Source of the DNA: JAFDZV01 sp048594725
GTDB lineage: Bacteria > Bacteroidota > Ignavibacteria > OLB7
Length of the DNA stretch: 32,097 nt
Direction: 5' to 3'
Assembly: GCA_048594725.1 (NCBI GenBank)
Contig: JBMDXA010000198.1
Span: 1 to 32,097 of the forward strand
The notes under the pieces were generated by a model that was not told the DNA's origin, searched no databases, and was given only the letters and a program-made list of their open reading frames with translations. Position 1 is the stretch's first letter; the number at the start of each line of letters is the position of its first letter. A program made the translations under genes and the position numbers. This document shows positions 6,598 to 14,276 of this stretch, piece after piece.

Positions 6598-9567
6598 ATG
6601 CGACATCCGCGTCGAACGACACCATCAAGCGGACAAGCGACCGATGGGCGACTCTCTACCACGATACGGCGTGCGCGCGCGCTTGCTATCGCCTGCACCG
6701 CCGCGCTCTTTGCGGCCTCCACCGCCCCCGCCCAGTTCACCGATATCAATGCCGGCCTCACCGGGGTACACCACGGCACATCGGTGTGGGGAGATTATGA
6801 TGGAGACGGCTGGATGGATCTGATCCTGACCGGCCAGATGCAGTCGCACGCCCAGTTCACCGATATCTACAAGAACACCTCCGGCAGCTTCTCGGCGATC
6901 GGCGCCGGCCTCGCCACCATCGGCGGGGGCAACGGCGTCAGCCGCGGAGCCTGGGGCGATTTCAACAACGATAACGAGCTCGATGTGGTCACCAGCGGCC
7001 TGCTCGTCTCCACATACCTGCCGGGGCTGAAGCTCTATGCCAACAGCGCCGGGACGTTCAGCGACGCCACCCCCTCCTCCTTCGTGGGAACAGGGATGAG
7101 CACCACCGCCTGGGGCGATTACGATAACGACGGCGACCAGGACCTCTTCACCGCAGGCTACTCGAACGGCCCTACCGGCCCGTGGTCGGCATATCTGTAC
7201 CGTAACGACGGGGCCTCCAGCGGCTGGAACTTCACCGACATGCTGAGCTACGGCACCTTCGGGTGGACCGGCCCGGTAACGCGCGTGCAGTTCGCCGATG
7301 CGGCCTGGGGCGATTACGACAAGGATGGCGATCTGGATCTGGCGGTGATCGGATTCGTGGCCCATTATGATACCCCCGTCACCCGCATCTACCGCAACGA
7401 CGGCGGCGTGCTGGTCAACTCCGGCATCACCAATATCGTCAACGTGGGCGCCGGCGCGGTGGCCTGGGGCGATGCCAACAATGACGGCTATCTGGATCTG
7501 GCTATCACCGGCACCAGCGGCTATGCGCCGTACGGATCGGCACATTTCAAGATCTATACGAACAACGCCAACGGTACCTTCTCGCAGTCGTACAGCGCCT
7601 CGCAGGGTATTGCCGACGGCTCGCTCTGCTGGGGCGATTACAACAACGACGGCAAACTGGATCTGGTGGTTACCGGCACCGAATGGCCCTCCGGCCAGTA
7701 CCGCACCGCCCGTGTCTATCCGGGCAACGGAAGCGGCGGCCTTGGCACCCCGGTCTACCTTTACGGCGTCTACGAAAGCCAGGCGGTCTTCGGCGATTAC
7801 GATAACGACTCCCGCCTGGATATTCTGCTGGCCGGCTGGCAGCGCCAGACCAGCCCGTATATCGATTCTACCAAGACCAAGATCTACCGGAACACCCTGA
7901 CGGCCTCCAACACGGCCCCCACGGCGCCTACCGGGCTGGCAGCTCTCAGCTCCTCCTCCCGCTCGCTGACGGTTACCTGGAACGCCTCCACCGACGCGCA
8001 GTCGCCGTCGGCATCGCTGACCTATAACCTCTATATCAAGGACGCAACCACCGGCGATATCGTCATGTCGCCGATGGCGAACCTGAGCACCGGCAAGCGT
8101 CATATCCCGGCGATGGGGAACACCAACCATACCCGCACCTGGACCATCGGCGGGCTGACCCCGGGACACACCTACGACGTCTGCGTGCAGTCGATCGACC
8201 AGGGCTATATGGCATCCGCATTCACCTGCGGCCTGTCGGTCACGCTCCCGAACAACGATCCGGATGTGATGATCGCCGATTGCAGCGGCGACCTTGGCGC
8301 GGAGCCCAGCAGCGTCTGCACCGGCACCTACGGCGGGCACTGGAACAGCCCCGATATCTTCATCCGCAACAACCCGGACGGACATATCCCCGGACGCCAG
8401 TTCGTGCAGCGCCCGATCGTCGGCCAGCCGAACTACGTCTATGTGAAGGTGAAGAACATCGGCGCCGAGATGCTGAAGAACGGCAAGGTGTATCTCTACT
8501 ACACCCGTGCGGCCACCAGCACGCCGTGGCCCAATAGCTGGAGCGGCTTCATCGACGCGGGCGTTCTCAAGGGTGATCTGATCGGCACGGCCGATGTCAT
8601 CAACCTTCCGGCCACCCACGATCGCTATGTGTACGCGGTCTGGAACAACGTTCCCTCCTACGTCAACACGTTCAACGCGCACTACTGCCTGCTGGCACGA
8701 TTCGTCTCGGCGGAAGATCCGATGCACGTGCCGGAAGGGCCGTCGGCGACCGATAACGCACGGGAGAACAACAATATCGCCTCGCGCAATATCACCACGC
8801 TTGACGACTACATGCACGGCGCCGATATCGACATCGCCCACGCGATGGAGGCCGATGGGATCATCGACCTCGGGTTCGAGCTGGTGGGAAGCGCCGACGG
8901 CGGATATCTCACCGATTATTGCACGCTGGACTTCAAGCTCCCCCCCCATATCCTCCAGCGCTGGATGGATCATGGAGCGCAGGGCGAAGGGTTCGAGCTT
9001 GTGGACAGCGAAGATGGCAGCGGCCCGGTTATCCGCATCGTCGCCCCGCACGTCAGGCTGCGCGGCATCAGCATGGGACCGGATGAGCGCTTCACCGCGC
9101 TGACGCAGGTGAACTATCCGGAGAAGATGCCCGACTGGCTGCGAGGCCAGCGGTACTACTTCGATCTGCTCCAGTTCCAGGAGGGAATGGATATGGCGGT
9201 GGGCGGCGAAAGCTACCAGGTTATCATGCCGGGCGGACCGGAAGACGAGATGGGCAAGAAGGCGATGCCCGGCATCATGGATTTCAGCAGCCTGCTCAAG
9301 CTCTCGGCATATCCGAACCCCACCAGCGCAGGAAGCACCATCAGCTATACCCTGCCGGCCGATTCCCGCGTAACCCTCTCGCTGTATGACGCATCCGGAC
9401 GCATGGTCACCATGCTGGTGGATGGCGCCGAACAGAAGAGCGGCCGCCAGAGCATCGAGTGGAACGGCACCACCGCCAGCGGCGCTCCCGCCGCCAGCGG
9501 CACCTACTTCTACCGCGTGCAGACCGCCGATGGCACCGCACAGGGACAGATCGTGATCGCCCGCTAA
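6598..9567 (+). CDS. Secreted FG-GAP repeat protein with type IX sorting domain
   Basis: A large exported protein of 989 residues, probably cell-surface attached or released through the type IX secretion system. ATG 6598 is chosen because GACGGAG lies about eight bases upstream and a twin-arginine-containing basic n-region plus hydrophobic core then leads to Ala-Pro-Ala-Gln (about residue 42). Residues 50-430 carry seven FG-GAP/VCBS-type repeats with the signature Trp-Gly-Asp-Tyr-Asp-x-Asp-Gly-x-x-Asp-Leu, each a calcium-loop motif, expected to form a beta-propeller. Residues about 439-545 look like a fibronectin type III domain (Pro-Thr-Gly-Leu ... Leu-Thr-Val-Thr-Trp). Residues 550-880 are a less clear CARDB-like region. 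Residues 901-989 are the sorting domain: Tyr-Pro-Asn-Pro, Leu-Ser-Leu-Tyr-Asp-Ala-Ser-Gly-Arg, Gly-Thr-Tyr-Phe-Tyr-Arg-Val. Adhesion or extracellular matrix function is inferred. It appears monocistronic. Confidence 0.92.
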   Translation: MRHPRRTTPSSGQATDGRLSTTIRRARALAIACTAALFAASTAPAQFTDINAGLTGVHHGTSVWGDYDGDGWMDLILTGQMQSHAQFTDIYKNTSGSFSAIGAGLATIGGGNGVSRGAWGDFNNDNELDVVTSGLLVSTYLPGLKLYANSAGTFSDATPSSFVGTGMSTTAWGDYDNDGDQDLFTAGYSNGPTGPWSAYLYRNDGASSGWNFTDMLSYGTFGWTGPVTRVQFADAAWGDYDKDGDLDLAVIGFVAHYDTPVTRIYRNDGGVLVNSGITNIVNVGAGAVAWGDANNDGYLDLAITGTSGYAPYGSAHFKIYTNNANGTFSQSYSASQGIADGSLCWGDYNNDGKLDLVVTGTEWPSGQYRTARVYPGNGSGGLGTPVYLYGVYESQAVFGDYDNDSRLDILLAGWQRQTSPYIDSTKTKIYRNTLTASNTAPTAPTGLAALSSSSRSLTVTWNASTDAQSPSASLTYNLYIKDATTGDIVMSPMANLSTGKRHIPAMGNTNHTRTWTIGGLTPGHTYDVCVQSIDQGYMASAFTCGLSVTLPNNDPDVMIADCSGDLGAEPSSVCTGTYGGHWNSPDIFIRNNPDGHIPGRQFVQRPIVGQPNYVYVKVKNIGAEMLKNGKVYLYYTRAATSTPWPNSWSGFIDAGVLKGDLIGTADVINLPATHDRYVYAVWNNVPSYVNTFNAHYCLLARFVSAEDPMHVPEGPSATDNARENNNIASRNITTLDDYMHGADIDIAHAMEADGIIDLGFELVGSADGGYLTDYCTLDFKLPPHILQRWMDHGAQGEGFELVDSEDGSGPVIRIVAPHVRLRGISMGPDERFTALTQVNYPEKMPDWLRGQRYYFDLLQFQEGMDMAVGGESYQVIMPGGPEDEMGKKAMPGIMDFSSLLKLSAYPNPTSAGSTISYTLPADSRVTLSLYDASGRMVTMLVDGAEQKSGRQSIEWNGTTASGAPAASGTYFYRVQTADGTAQGQIVIAR

Positions 9568-9603
9568 CAGCAGAGGCGATTCCGATCAGGATGATATCAT
9601 AAC

Positions 9604-9640
9604 CATGGCCCCCGCGTCCAGAGAGGATGCGGGGGCCATG
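9604..9640 (+). terminator. Strong hairpin after the type IX cargo gene
   Basis: CATGGCCCCCGC (9604-9615) and its exact complement (9629-9640) form a 12-bp stem with a 13-base loop, 36 bases past the stop at 9567. The following bases have only a short T run, so it may be a terminator or an mRNA-stabilising structure. Confidence 0.6.
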
Positions 9641-9826
9641 TGCGTTTACGGTTCTGCGCTCTTCCCCGGTTTACGGGCATCCGATCCGAACAACGGACCA
9701 GCCACGGGCTTGCACAGTGCCACGACTCTCTCCATCTTAGCCGTTCTCCGATCCAGCTCGCCTGCTATCGGCTCATTTCCGGGAACTCCCCGCCTCTCTC
9801 TTTCTGCAACCCACGAACCGGCTCGT

Positions 9827-11176
9827 ATGATGTGCTTCAAACCGATATCCAGCTACCTTCTCCTCTGCTCGCTCTCGCTGCTGCTTGCAAGCGGCACCGC
9901 GGCCTGCCAGAATTCGGGCTCGCGCCTGGCACCGCTGGTCGAACAGCTTAAAAGCAACCGCCAACCGGTACGCGACTCGGCTGCGGCAAGGATCTACCGT
10001 CTGGGAAGAGAGGGGCTGACCAAGGCGGAGGCCAGGGAGGCGCTGGAAGCGGCTGCCGCCCGGTTTCCAAACTCCGGCGAGGAGTGGGAGGCGCCGGAAA
10101 TGGTGCTGATAGATGCGGCAGGTTCGGTGCAGGACCCCGGCCAGGCCGATATCATCCGCAACCATTTCGCTCGCTATTCCAAGGCGGCAAAGTTCAGAGC
10201 GCTCAATCTGCTTGCCTCGATGGAGCGTAGCGAGGCCACGCGGGCCTATACCGATCTGGCACTGAAGCATGCCAGGGAACTTCCCGACCTTCCCATCGGA
10301 ACGCTCGGAGAAAAGCCGCGCGACCTCAGGATACTCTTTCCGGCGCTGCTGAAACTGGGAGATATTCCGGAGATGGAGTACGGGGTCTTCCAGCTCCTTC
10401 TCTCCTTTTTCGAGAAGTCGCAGTTCCGGCGCGGCGAGTTCGACGAGCATGCGCAGGTTCTTCTGGATGCCTACCGCCGGCACGAGAGCGTGCTCCGGCC
10501 ACGGCAGCAGGCCGCCGGGGTGGCATGGATGCGGGAGACGGAGTACCTGCAGAGCCGCGCCATCGCCGGGCTGCTGCTCGATCTGATGGCGCATTTCGAT
10601 AGCCGCGAGGTCCGTGCCGAACTCCACGAGGCGCTCTCCTACCGCGATCCCTGGCTGAAGCTCTTCGCGATCACCTCATCGCTTCGCGGGGGCACGGTGG
10701 TACCTGCCGCGCACTTCGCCGAGGTGGCCGCTGCCCCCGAAACACGGGGATGGCTCTTCCGCAATCTCAGCGAGCAGAATCGGTCCGATCTCTTCCCTCC
10801 CATGTACGCCACGAAGCAGTCGTTCGCCGAAAGCGCGATGGTGAGCTGGCTCACCTATCCGACCGAACTTGGCAGCGTTCCGGATTCCATCGAGTTGATG
10901 CGAACCATCAGCGAGGGTGATGATGAATATTATCTCTTCCGGTTCAACTCCAGCGACCCCGATTGGGCCGGCGAAGGATGGATGGCGGGCGTGGCCGGAC
11001 CGTTCGACCGGACAGCTCCTCCCAGCCCCGATGCCGGAGGGGGCACCTTCAGCGCGTTCGAGCCGTGGGAAAGCAAAACGCCGGAGGAGCACCTGCAATC
11101 GCTGGCGGATATTCTGGACAAGGCATATAAGAATAATCAGGAGATGAAGGAAGCGCTGGAAAATAGCAGGCGCTGA
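9827..11176 (+). CDS. Exported HEAT-like repeat protein, function unknown
   Basis: A protein of about 449 residues. I start at ATG 9827 (ATG 9830 follows directly). The open frame reaches left to 9605, but that would begin inside the hairpin. The N-terminus (Met-Cys-Phe-Lys, then a Leu/Ser-rich core, Ala-Ser-Gly-Thr-Ala-Ala-Cys-Gln) is an export signal. The cysteine suggests a lipoprotein, although Thr at -3 is unusual. The body is helical: residues about 37-330 resemble HEAT/ARM-type repeats (Val-Arg-Asp-Ser-Ala-Ala-Ala-Arg, Val-Arg-Ala-Glu-Leu-His-Glu-Ala-Leu). A C-terminal piece with Tyr-Leu-Phe-Arg-Phe and Trp-Met-Ala-Gly-Val-Ala-Gly-Pro-Phe follows, then a helix. No catalytic motif is seen. 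HEAT proteins usually act as binding scaffolds, so that is the inferred role. Confidence 0.78.
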   Translation: MMCFKPISSYLLLCSLSLLLASGTAACQNSGSRLAPLVEQLKSNRQPVRDSAAARIYRLGREGLTKAEAREALEAAAARFPNSGEEWEAPEMVLIDAAGSVQDPGQADIIRNHFARYSKAAKFRALNLLASMERSEATRAYTDLALKHARELPDLPIGTLGEKPRDLRILFPALLKLGDIPEMEYGVFQLLLSFFEKSQFRRGEFDEHAQVLLDAYRRHESVLRPRQQAAGVAWMRETEYLQSRAIAGLLLDLMAHFDSREVRAELHEALSYRDPWLKLFAITSSLRGGTVVPAAHFAEVAAAPETRGWLFRNLSEQNRSDLFPPMYATKQSFAESAMVSWLTYPTELGSVPDSIELMRTISEGDDEYYLFRFNSSDPDWAGEGWMAGVAGPFDRTAPPSPDAGGGTFSAFEPWESKTPEEHLQSLADILDKAYKNNQEMKEALENSRR

Positions 11177-11256
11177 TATCGCATGGTGGTGACGTTTTCC
11201 GGCGGATGCCCGGCTAATAGGGCCGATGCCGGGGAACTCTATATTCGTGGAGGAAT

Positions 11257-11308
11257 AAAAAAGCGGAATGCGCCAACCGGACGCCATATCCGGCTCGACG
11301 CATTCCGC
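11257..11308 (-). terminator. Nested-stem terminator, minus strand
   Basis: The outer stem is GCGGAATGCG (11263-11272) with CGCATTCCGC (11299-11308). The inner stem is CCGGA (11277-11281) with TCCGG (11289-11293). On the minus strand it is followed by six T (11262-11257). It implies a minus-strand transcript arriving from the right. Confidence 0.8.
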
Positions 11309-11341
11309 AAAGCTGCGAGAACTATATCAGTGTTCTTCATC

Positions 11342-11635
11342 TCACCTGCCAAGATAAGACGCGGCGTTAGGTACTCGGACCCTGCCCTCTTCTACTCTTT
11401 TTTTGCCCGATGCGGCTCCCGTCTGGACGTTGGGAAAAACATCGAAGCTACCGTCGGAATCCTTCGAAAGCAGATCTGCTGGCATCTCGAGCTGGACCTG
11501 GTAGCTCGCTGGACCGTTGGTTGTGCGTGTGCTGGACCACCCTGCGCAACCGATGCCGAACCGTGACCGCTGTATAGCGTTGAATCCCGATGAACACTGC
11601 CTCGTTCTCAATGAACTACGTAAGAACAGGTTCAA
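11342..11635 (-). CDS. Possible small protein or gene remnant
   Basis: An open frame of 97 codons (TTG start at 11635, no ribosome site seen) ends 34 bases before a convincing minus-strand terminator, which is the main reason to list it. The last 60 residues (Cys-Ala-Gly-Trp-Ser-Ser-Thr-Arg, then Tyr-Gln-Val-Gln-Leu-Glu-Met-Pro-Ala-Asp-Leu-Leu, Val-Phe-Pro-Asn-Val-Gln-Thr-Gly) look more protein-like than the first 30. It could be a short gene starting further in, the 3' remnant of a longer decayed gene, or chance. No family recognised. Confidence 0.3.
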   Translation of the reverse strand: MNLFLRSSLRTRQCSSGFNAIQRSRFGIGCAGWSSTRTTNGPASYQVQLEMPADLLSKDSDGSFDVFPNVQTGAASGKKRVEEGRVRVPNAASYLGR

Positions 11636-11695
11636 AACTAAGGTCCGAATATGAGACCAAGATGAGATTCAGATGATGCCGATTTTTTTTTGAAC

Positions 11696-11722
11696 AAATC
11701 GTGAAGAAATTCTTCACGATTT
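11696..11722. promoter_or_regulatory. 27-base perfect palindrome beside a poly-T tract
   Basis: AAATCGTGAAGAA (11696-11708), one central A, then its exact complement (11710-11722). A T tract lies at 11682-11691. The T run is on the wrong side for a plus-strand terminator, so a regulator binding site or RNA hairpin is more likely. Confidence 0.45.
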
Positions 11723-11823
11723 CCCGTCTACGCCCGTAGTTCGCCGAAGCAGAGGAGCATATACGGCGCAACCGCGACCCCACAAGCGGACAGGCAGAGC
11801 GGTGCACCACCGGGCATCCCCTT

Positions 11824-12495
11824 CTACACCTCCGATAACCTGTAGCCCACCCCCCGCACCGTTTTAATCAGCGGCACGTCGTGATTGCGGTCGATCTTCT
11901 GGCGCACCAGCCGCACCAGCGATTCGATCACATTCGATTTGGGATCGAAGTTGATATCCCACACATGCTCGCTTATCTGCTCGCGGGTGAGCACCTTCCC
12001 CCGGTTCATCACGAAATATTCCAGCAGCGCAAATTCCTTGGCGGTCATTTCGATGGGCTGCCCGTTACGGTAGACGCTTCTGGTGGAGATCTGGATCACA
12101 AGGTCGCCGATCCGGATATCGGACCGTTTCTGGTCGTTGCTGCGCCTGATGAGCGCCTGGATGCGCGCCATCAGTATACCGAAGTCGAACGGCTTGGTCA
12201 GATAATCATCGGCCCCCTCGTTGAGGCAGGTGATGATATCGGCCGAGAAGCCGATATCGCTCAGCACCACGATCGGTGTGGGGATCTCGTTGTGGCGCAA
12301 CTGGCGGCAGAGATCAAGGCCATCCAGCTTCAGCATCTGCCGGTCCAGAATGATAAGATCGTACTGGTGGACCAGCGCCAGCTCGAGCCCCAGTTCGCCA
12401 TCATATGCGAGATCGACACTGTAATGCGCCCGAACCAGCATACGCCGTATGGCATTGGCAATGCGAGGTTCATCGTCGACGACGAGGATTCTCAT
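11824..12495 (-). CDS. OmpR/PhoB-family response regulator, orphan
   Basis: A 223-residue two-domain regulator acting on DNA in the cytoplasm. The receiver domain (1-115) shows the acidic pair Asp7-Asp8, phospho-acceptor Asp51 (Ile-Leu-Asp-Arg-Gln-Met), Ser79 and Lys101 (Leu-Thr-Lys-Pro-Phe). The winged-helix domain (about 125-223) shows Met-Thr-Ala-Lys-Glu-Phe-Ala-Leu-Leu-Glu-Tyr, Val-Ile-Glu-Ser-Leu-Val-Arg-Leu-Val-Arg-Gln-Lys-Ile and Thr-Val-Arg-Gly-Val-Gly-Tyr-Arg-Leu. Length and motifs are full, and the overall look is close to copper/heavy-metal regulators of the CusR type. No histidine kinase gene is adjacent, so it is an orphan within this window. No Shine-Dalgarno sequence precedes ATG 12495. 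Confidence 0.95.
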   Translation of the reverse strand: MRILVVDDEPRIANAIRRMLVRAHYSVDLAYDGELGLELALVHQYDLIILDRQMLKLDGLDLCRQLRHNEIPTPIVVLSDIGFSADIITCLNEGADDYLTKPFDFGILMARIQALIRRSNDQKRSDIRIGDLVIQISTRSVYRNGQPIEMTAKEFALLEYFVMNRGKVLTREQISEHVWDINFDPKSNVIESLVRLVRQKIDRNHDVPLIKTVRGVGYRLSEV

Positions 12496-12950
12496 GGGAG
12501 GGACAGGGAAGGATCTTGTGCGATTGCCCCGGAACGGCTCTCTATGCGTTCATTCCGGGTATACGATTGCCCTGGCAGAGACAATGCGTATGGAGATGTG
12601 GATAAGGATCGGAGGAGAATATACTTCAGAAGAGGGATACAATTCCAAACAATCGTATCCGACCAACCATCCATCTCTCCGCAGCCCTCACTTCTCCCGG
12701 CACAAGGAGGCCGCCACGGGCGCAGCAGGCCACAGGAGTAAACCGTAGCGCTCTTCCGGAAGACGCCACGAACGATGGAAGGATCCGGATGCCATCCGGA
12801 TATCGGAGTGATCCGGGAAGAAGCCCTGCTCTCGCGGAGCGCCGGCTCCTTCCAGGGAGAGCGGTAGGATGATGGCCCCGACAGCCCAGAGCAACCGGCG
12901 GCGCGGATACTATGGGCACCTGGCCGGAAGGAATTATTTCCAGGGGGGCA
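12496..12950. other. Spacer upstream of the response regulator, no gene seen
   Basis: About 455 bases between two minus-strand genes. It should hold the response-regulator promoter. Minus-strand open frames of 60-97 codons here overlap each other, are rich in Arg/Gly/Ala, and lack ribosome sites. I see no strong stem followed by a T run after the MOSC stop. Confidence 0.45.
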
Positions 12951-13613
12951 TCATCCCTCCAACTCCCCGTTCAGCTTCAACTGCAAAAGATAATTCCAGA
13001 CCGGCATAAGCTCCGGAAGATCCAGGGCGCGAAGGGCGAACTCCCGATCGAGTTCCCCATGCGCTGAACGGTTCAGACGCTCGATCGATATATCGGGATA
13101 GATGCGCCGGTCCAGCTCCAGAACATCGCCGGCACGCACAACGCCGGGACTCAGCACGCGCAGATAGAACCCGGTGCGCCGGGTCAGCACGGTGTTGCGG
13201 AGAAAATCGTGCAGGCCCACCTTCCGCTCCTGTTTGCTGCATGGATAGCGCGGACCCGACACCTGCACCAGCGCGCTGCCGACCCGGTAGCTATCGCCCA
13301 GGCAGATATCGGACTCCACGGCCCCTTCCAGCGTCCAGTTCTCGCCAACGCTCCCGGGGCGCAATTCCCGGCTGCTGCCATCGAGCCCGTAGAACCGGTT
13401 CCAGTAGGCGTAATGATCGAGCGGATGGCAGCAGACGGCCTGATGGAGCGAACCATGATTCTGCGTATCGGCCACAGCATCTCCCGCAAGCCCTCCCTCC
13501 AGCAGTTCCACCGCGCCGCTCAGCGGCTCGCGATAGATGGCGGTACGCCAGCTTCCCTTTTCGTCCGTCCGCGTCTGCGGCCCCCCGGTGAGCAACGTAT
13601 GGATGAATATCAT
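12951..13613 (-). CDS. MOSC domain protein, YiiM-like
   Basis: A 220-residue MOSC-domain protein, probably cytosolic. MOSC domains bind or transfer sulphur in molybdenum-cofactor-related chemistry, and YiiM-type members confer detoxification of N-hydroxylated bases. Visible landmarks are His-x-x-Leu-x-Thr-Gly at the N-terminus, Ala-Val-Cys-Cys-His-Pro-Leu-Asp-His-Tyr at 59-68, Gly-Glu-Asn-Trp (90-93), Val-Gly-Ser-Ala-Leu-Val-Gln-Val-Ser-Gly-Pro-Arg and the conserved Cys125 in Tyr-Pro-Cys-Ser-Lys-Gln-Glu. The C-terminal 70 residues match the YiiM three-helix extension. ATG 13613 has no clear ribosome site. No molybdenum-cofactor genes lie nearby, so the substrate is unknown. Confidence 0.85.
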   Translation of the reverse strand: MIFIHTLLTGGPQTRTDEKGSWRTAIYREPLSGAVELLEGGLAGDAVADTQNHGSLHQAVCCHPLDHYAYWNRFYGLDGSSRELRPGSVGENWTLEGAVESDICLGDSYRVGSALVQVSGPRYPCSKQERKVGLHDFLRNTVLTRRTGFYLRVLSPGVVRAGDVLELDRRIYPDISIERLNRSAHGELDREFALRALDLPELMPVWNYLLQLKLNGELEG

Positions 13614-13749
13614 GGAATTATTGGATTTTCGATTTCAGATTTTAGATTTTCGATTGGGCATTATACCGGAATGCAATGCAGATGCTGGCGGCATTACGGT
13701 ACCGGTTGGGATATGGCCCAGCATCCGTCGCCAGCAGCCCACCGTTAGT

Positions 13750-13797
13750 GGCAGGCAACCGGGATGGCAGGCAACCGGGATGGCAAGCAGCCAGCAT
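13750..13797. repeat. Three tandem copies of a 16-bp unit
   Basis: GGCAGGCAACCGGGAT occurs at 13750-13765 and again identically at 13766-13781. A third, diverged copy (four changes) follows at 13782-13797. A short tandem repeat of this kind may vary in copy number between strains. Confidence 0.8.
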
Positions 13798-13861
13798 GAC
13801 AGTTCGAGGGAACATTGTATTAGAGTGGATTTCATTTACCTGGCTCCATACAATAGCAGCA

Positions 13862-13955
13862 ATGAGCCGCTCCTGACGGAGCTTTCAGATGCGGAGAGGG
13901 GAACGCTCCGAACTACAAACAGGTGCCCCCTACGGGGGCCGGCAAAGCGGTGAAC
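13862..13955 (+). repeat. Dispersed spacer repeat, copy 1 (diverged)
   Basis: Shares the order GCCGCTCCT - CGGAGCTTTC - GGGGA-CGCTCC - CTACAAACAGGTG - CTACGGGGGCC with the copies at 18735-18830 (inverted), 22210-22310 and 25300-25375 (inverted). It lacks most of the CAACACC/GGTGTTG hairpin. Confidence 0.55.
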
Positions 13956-14094
13956 TCATTTGCAACCCGCTCCACTACTATATCCACTACTCTCATCCCC
14001 ATTTCTCATCTCCACTACCCATCAGGATTCTCCGCACAAAAATGCATAATTATCAGCACCTGTAATATTGGCAGATAGTGCATCCCATCGCATT

Positions 14095-14227
14095 AACGAT
14101 TATCACCCTCTCCATTATCCGCGAAGATTTCATCTCCGCATCATAATGCCGACCGTGATGCACAGAGTCCACCAGGATTCACCGTTATCACCCCCTCTAT
14201 TATCCGCGAAGATTTCAGCCCTCCGCT
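14095..14227. repeat. Imperfect direct repeat of about 45 bases
   Basis: Bases 14095-14138 and 14181-14227 share TATTATCCGCGAAGATTTCA-type sequence (CGTTATCACCC...CT.TATTATCCGCGAAGATTTCA). A short echo (TTCGCGAAGATTAG) occurs at the edge of the next gene, 14266-14280. Confidence 0.65.
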
Positions 14228-14276
14228 CTGGTACCGATCAGGACGCAAAACCACCCGCAACCAAGATTCGCGAAGA

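Larger units (their letters stand above)
11177..11823. other. Spacer with terminator, possible small gene and palindrome
   Basis: About 650 bases between the HEAT-like gene and the response-regulator stop. It holds a minus-strand terminator (11257-11308), a possible short minus-strand gene (11342-11635), a poly-T tract (11682-11691) and a 27-base perfect palindrome (11696-11722). Confidence 0.5.
13614..14276. other. Repeat-rich spacer, no gene seen
   Basis: About 660 bases between two minus-strand genes. It contains a low-complexity GATTTT-type run (13620-13655), a 16-bp tandem triplet (13750-13797), one copy of the dispersed spacer repeat (about 13862-13955), a Thr/Ser-codon-like CCACTAC/TCATC low-complexity stretch (13970-14030), and a direct repeat of about 45 bases (14095-14138 and 14181-14227). 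Confidence 0.6.

Noticed and set aside
6625..9051. An 808-codon open frame on the minus strand inside the type IX cargo gene
   Set aside because: It is the antisense shadow of a GC-rich, repeat-containing gene. The plus strand has signal peptide, FG-GAP repeats and sorting domain, while the minus translation is His/Arg/Val/Gly-rich with no domain or ribosome site.
9605..9826. N-terminal extension of the HEAT-like protein
   Set aside because: It would start inside a perfect 12-bp hairpin and puts 74 unrelated residues before the signal peptide.
13750..13797. CRISPR-like array
   Set aside because: Units are directly adjacent without spacers and there are only three; no cas genes are present.
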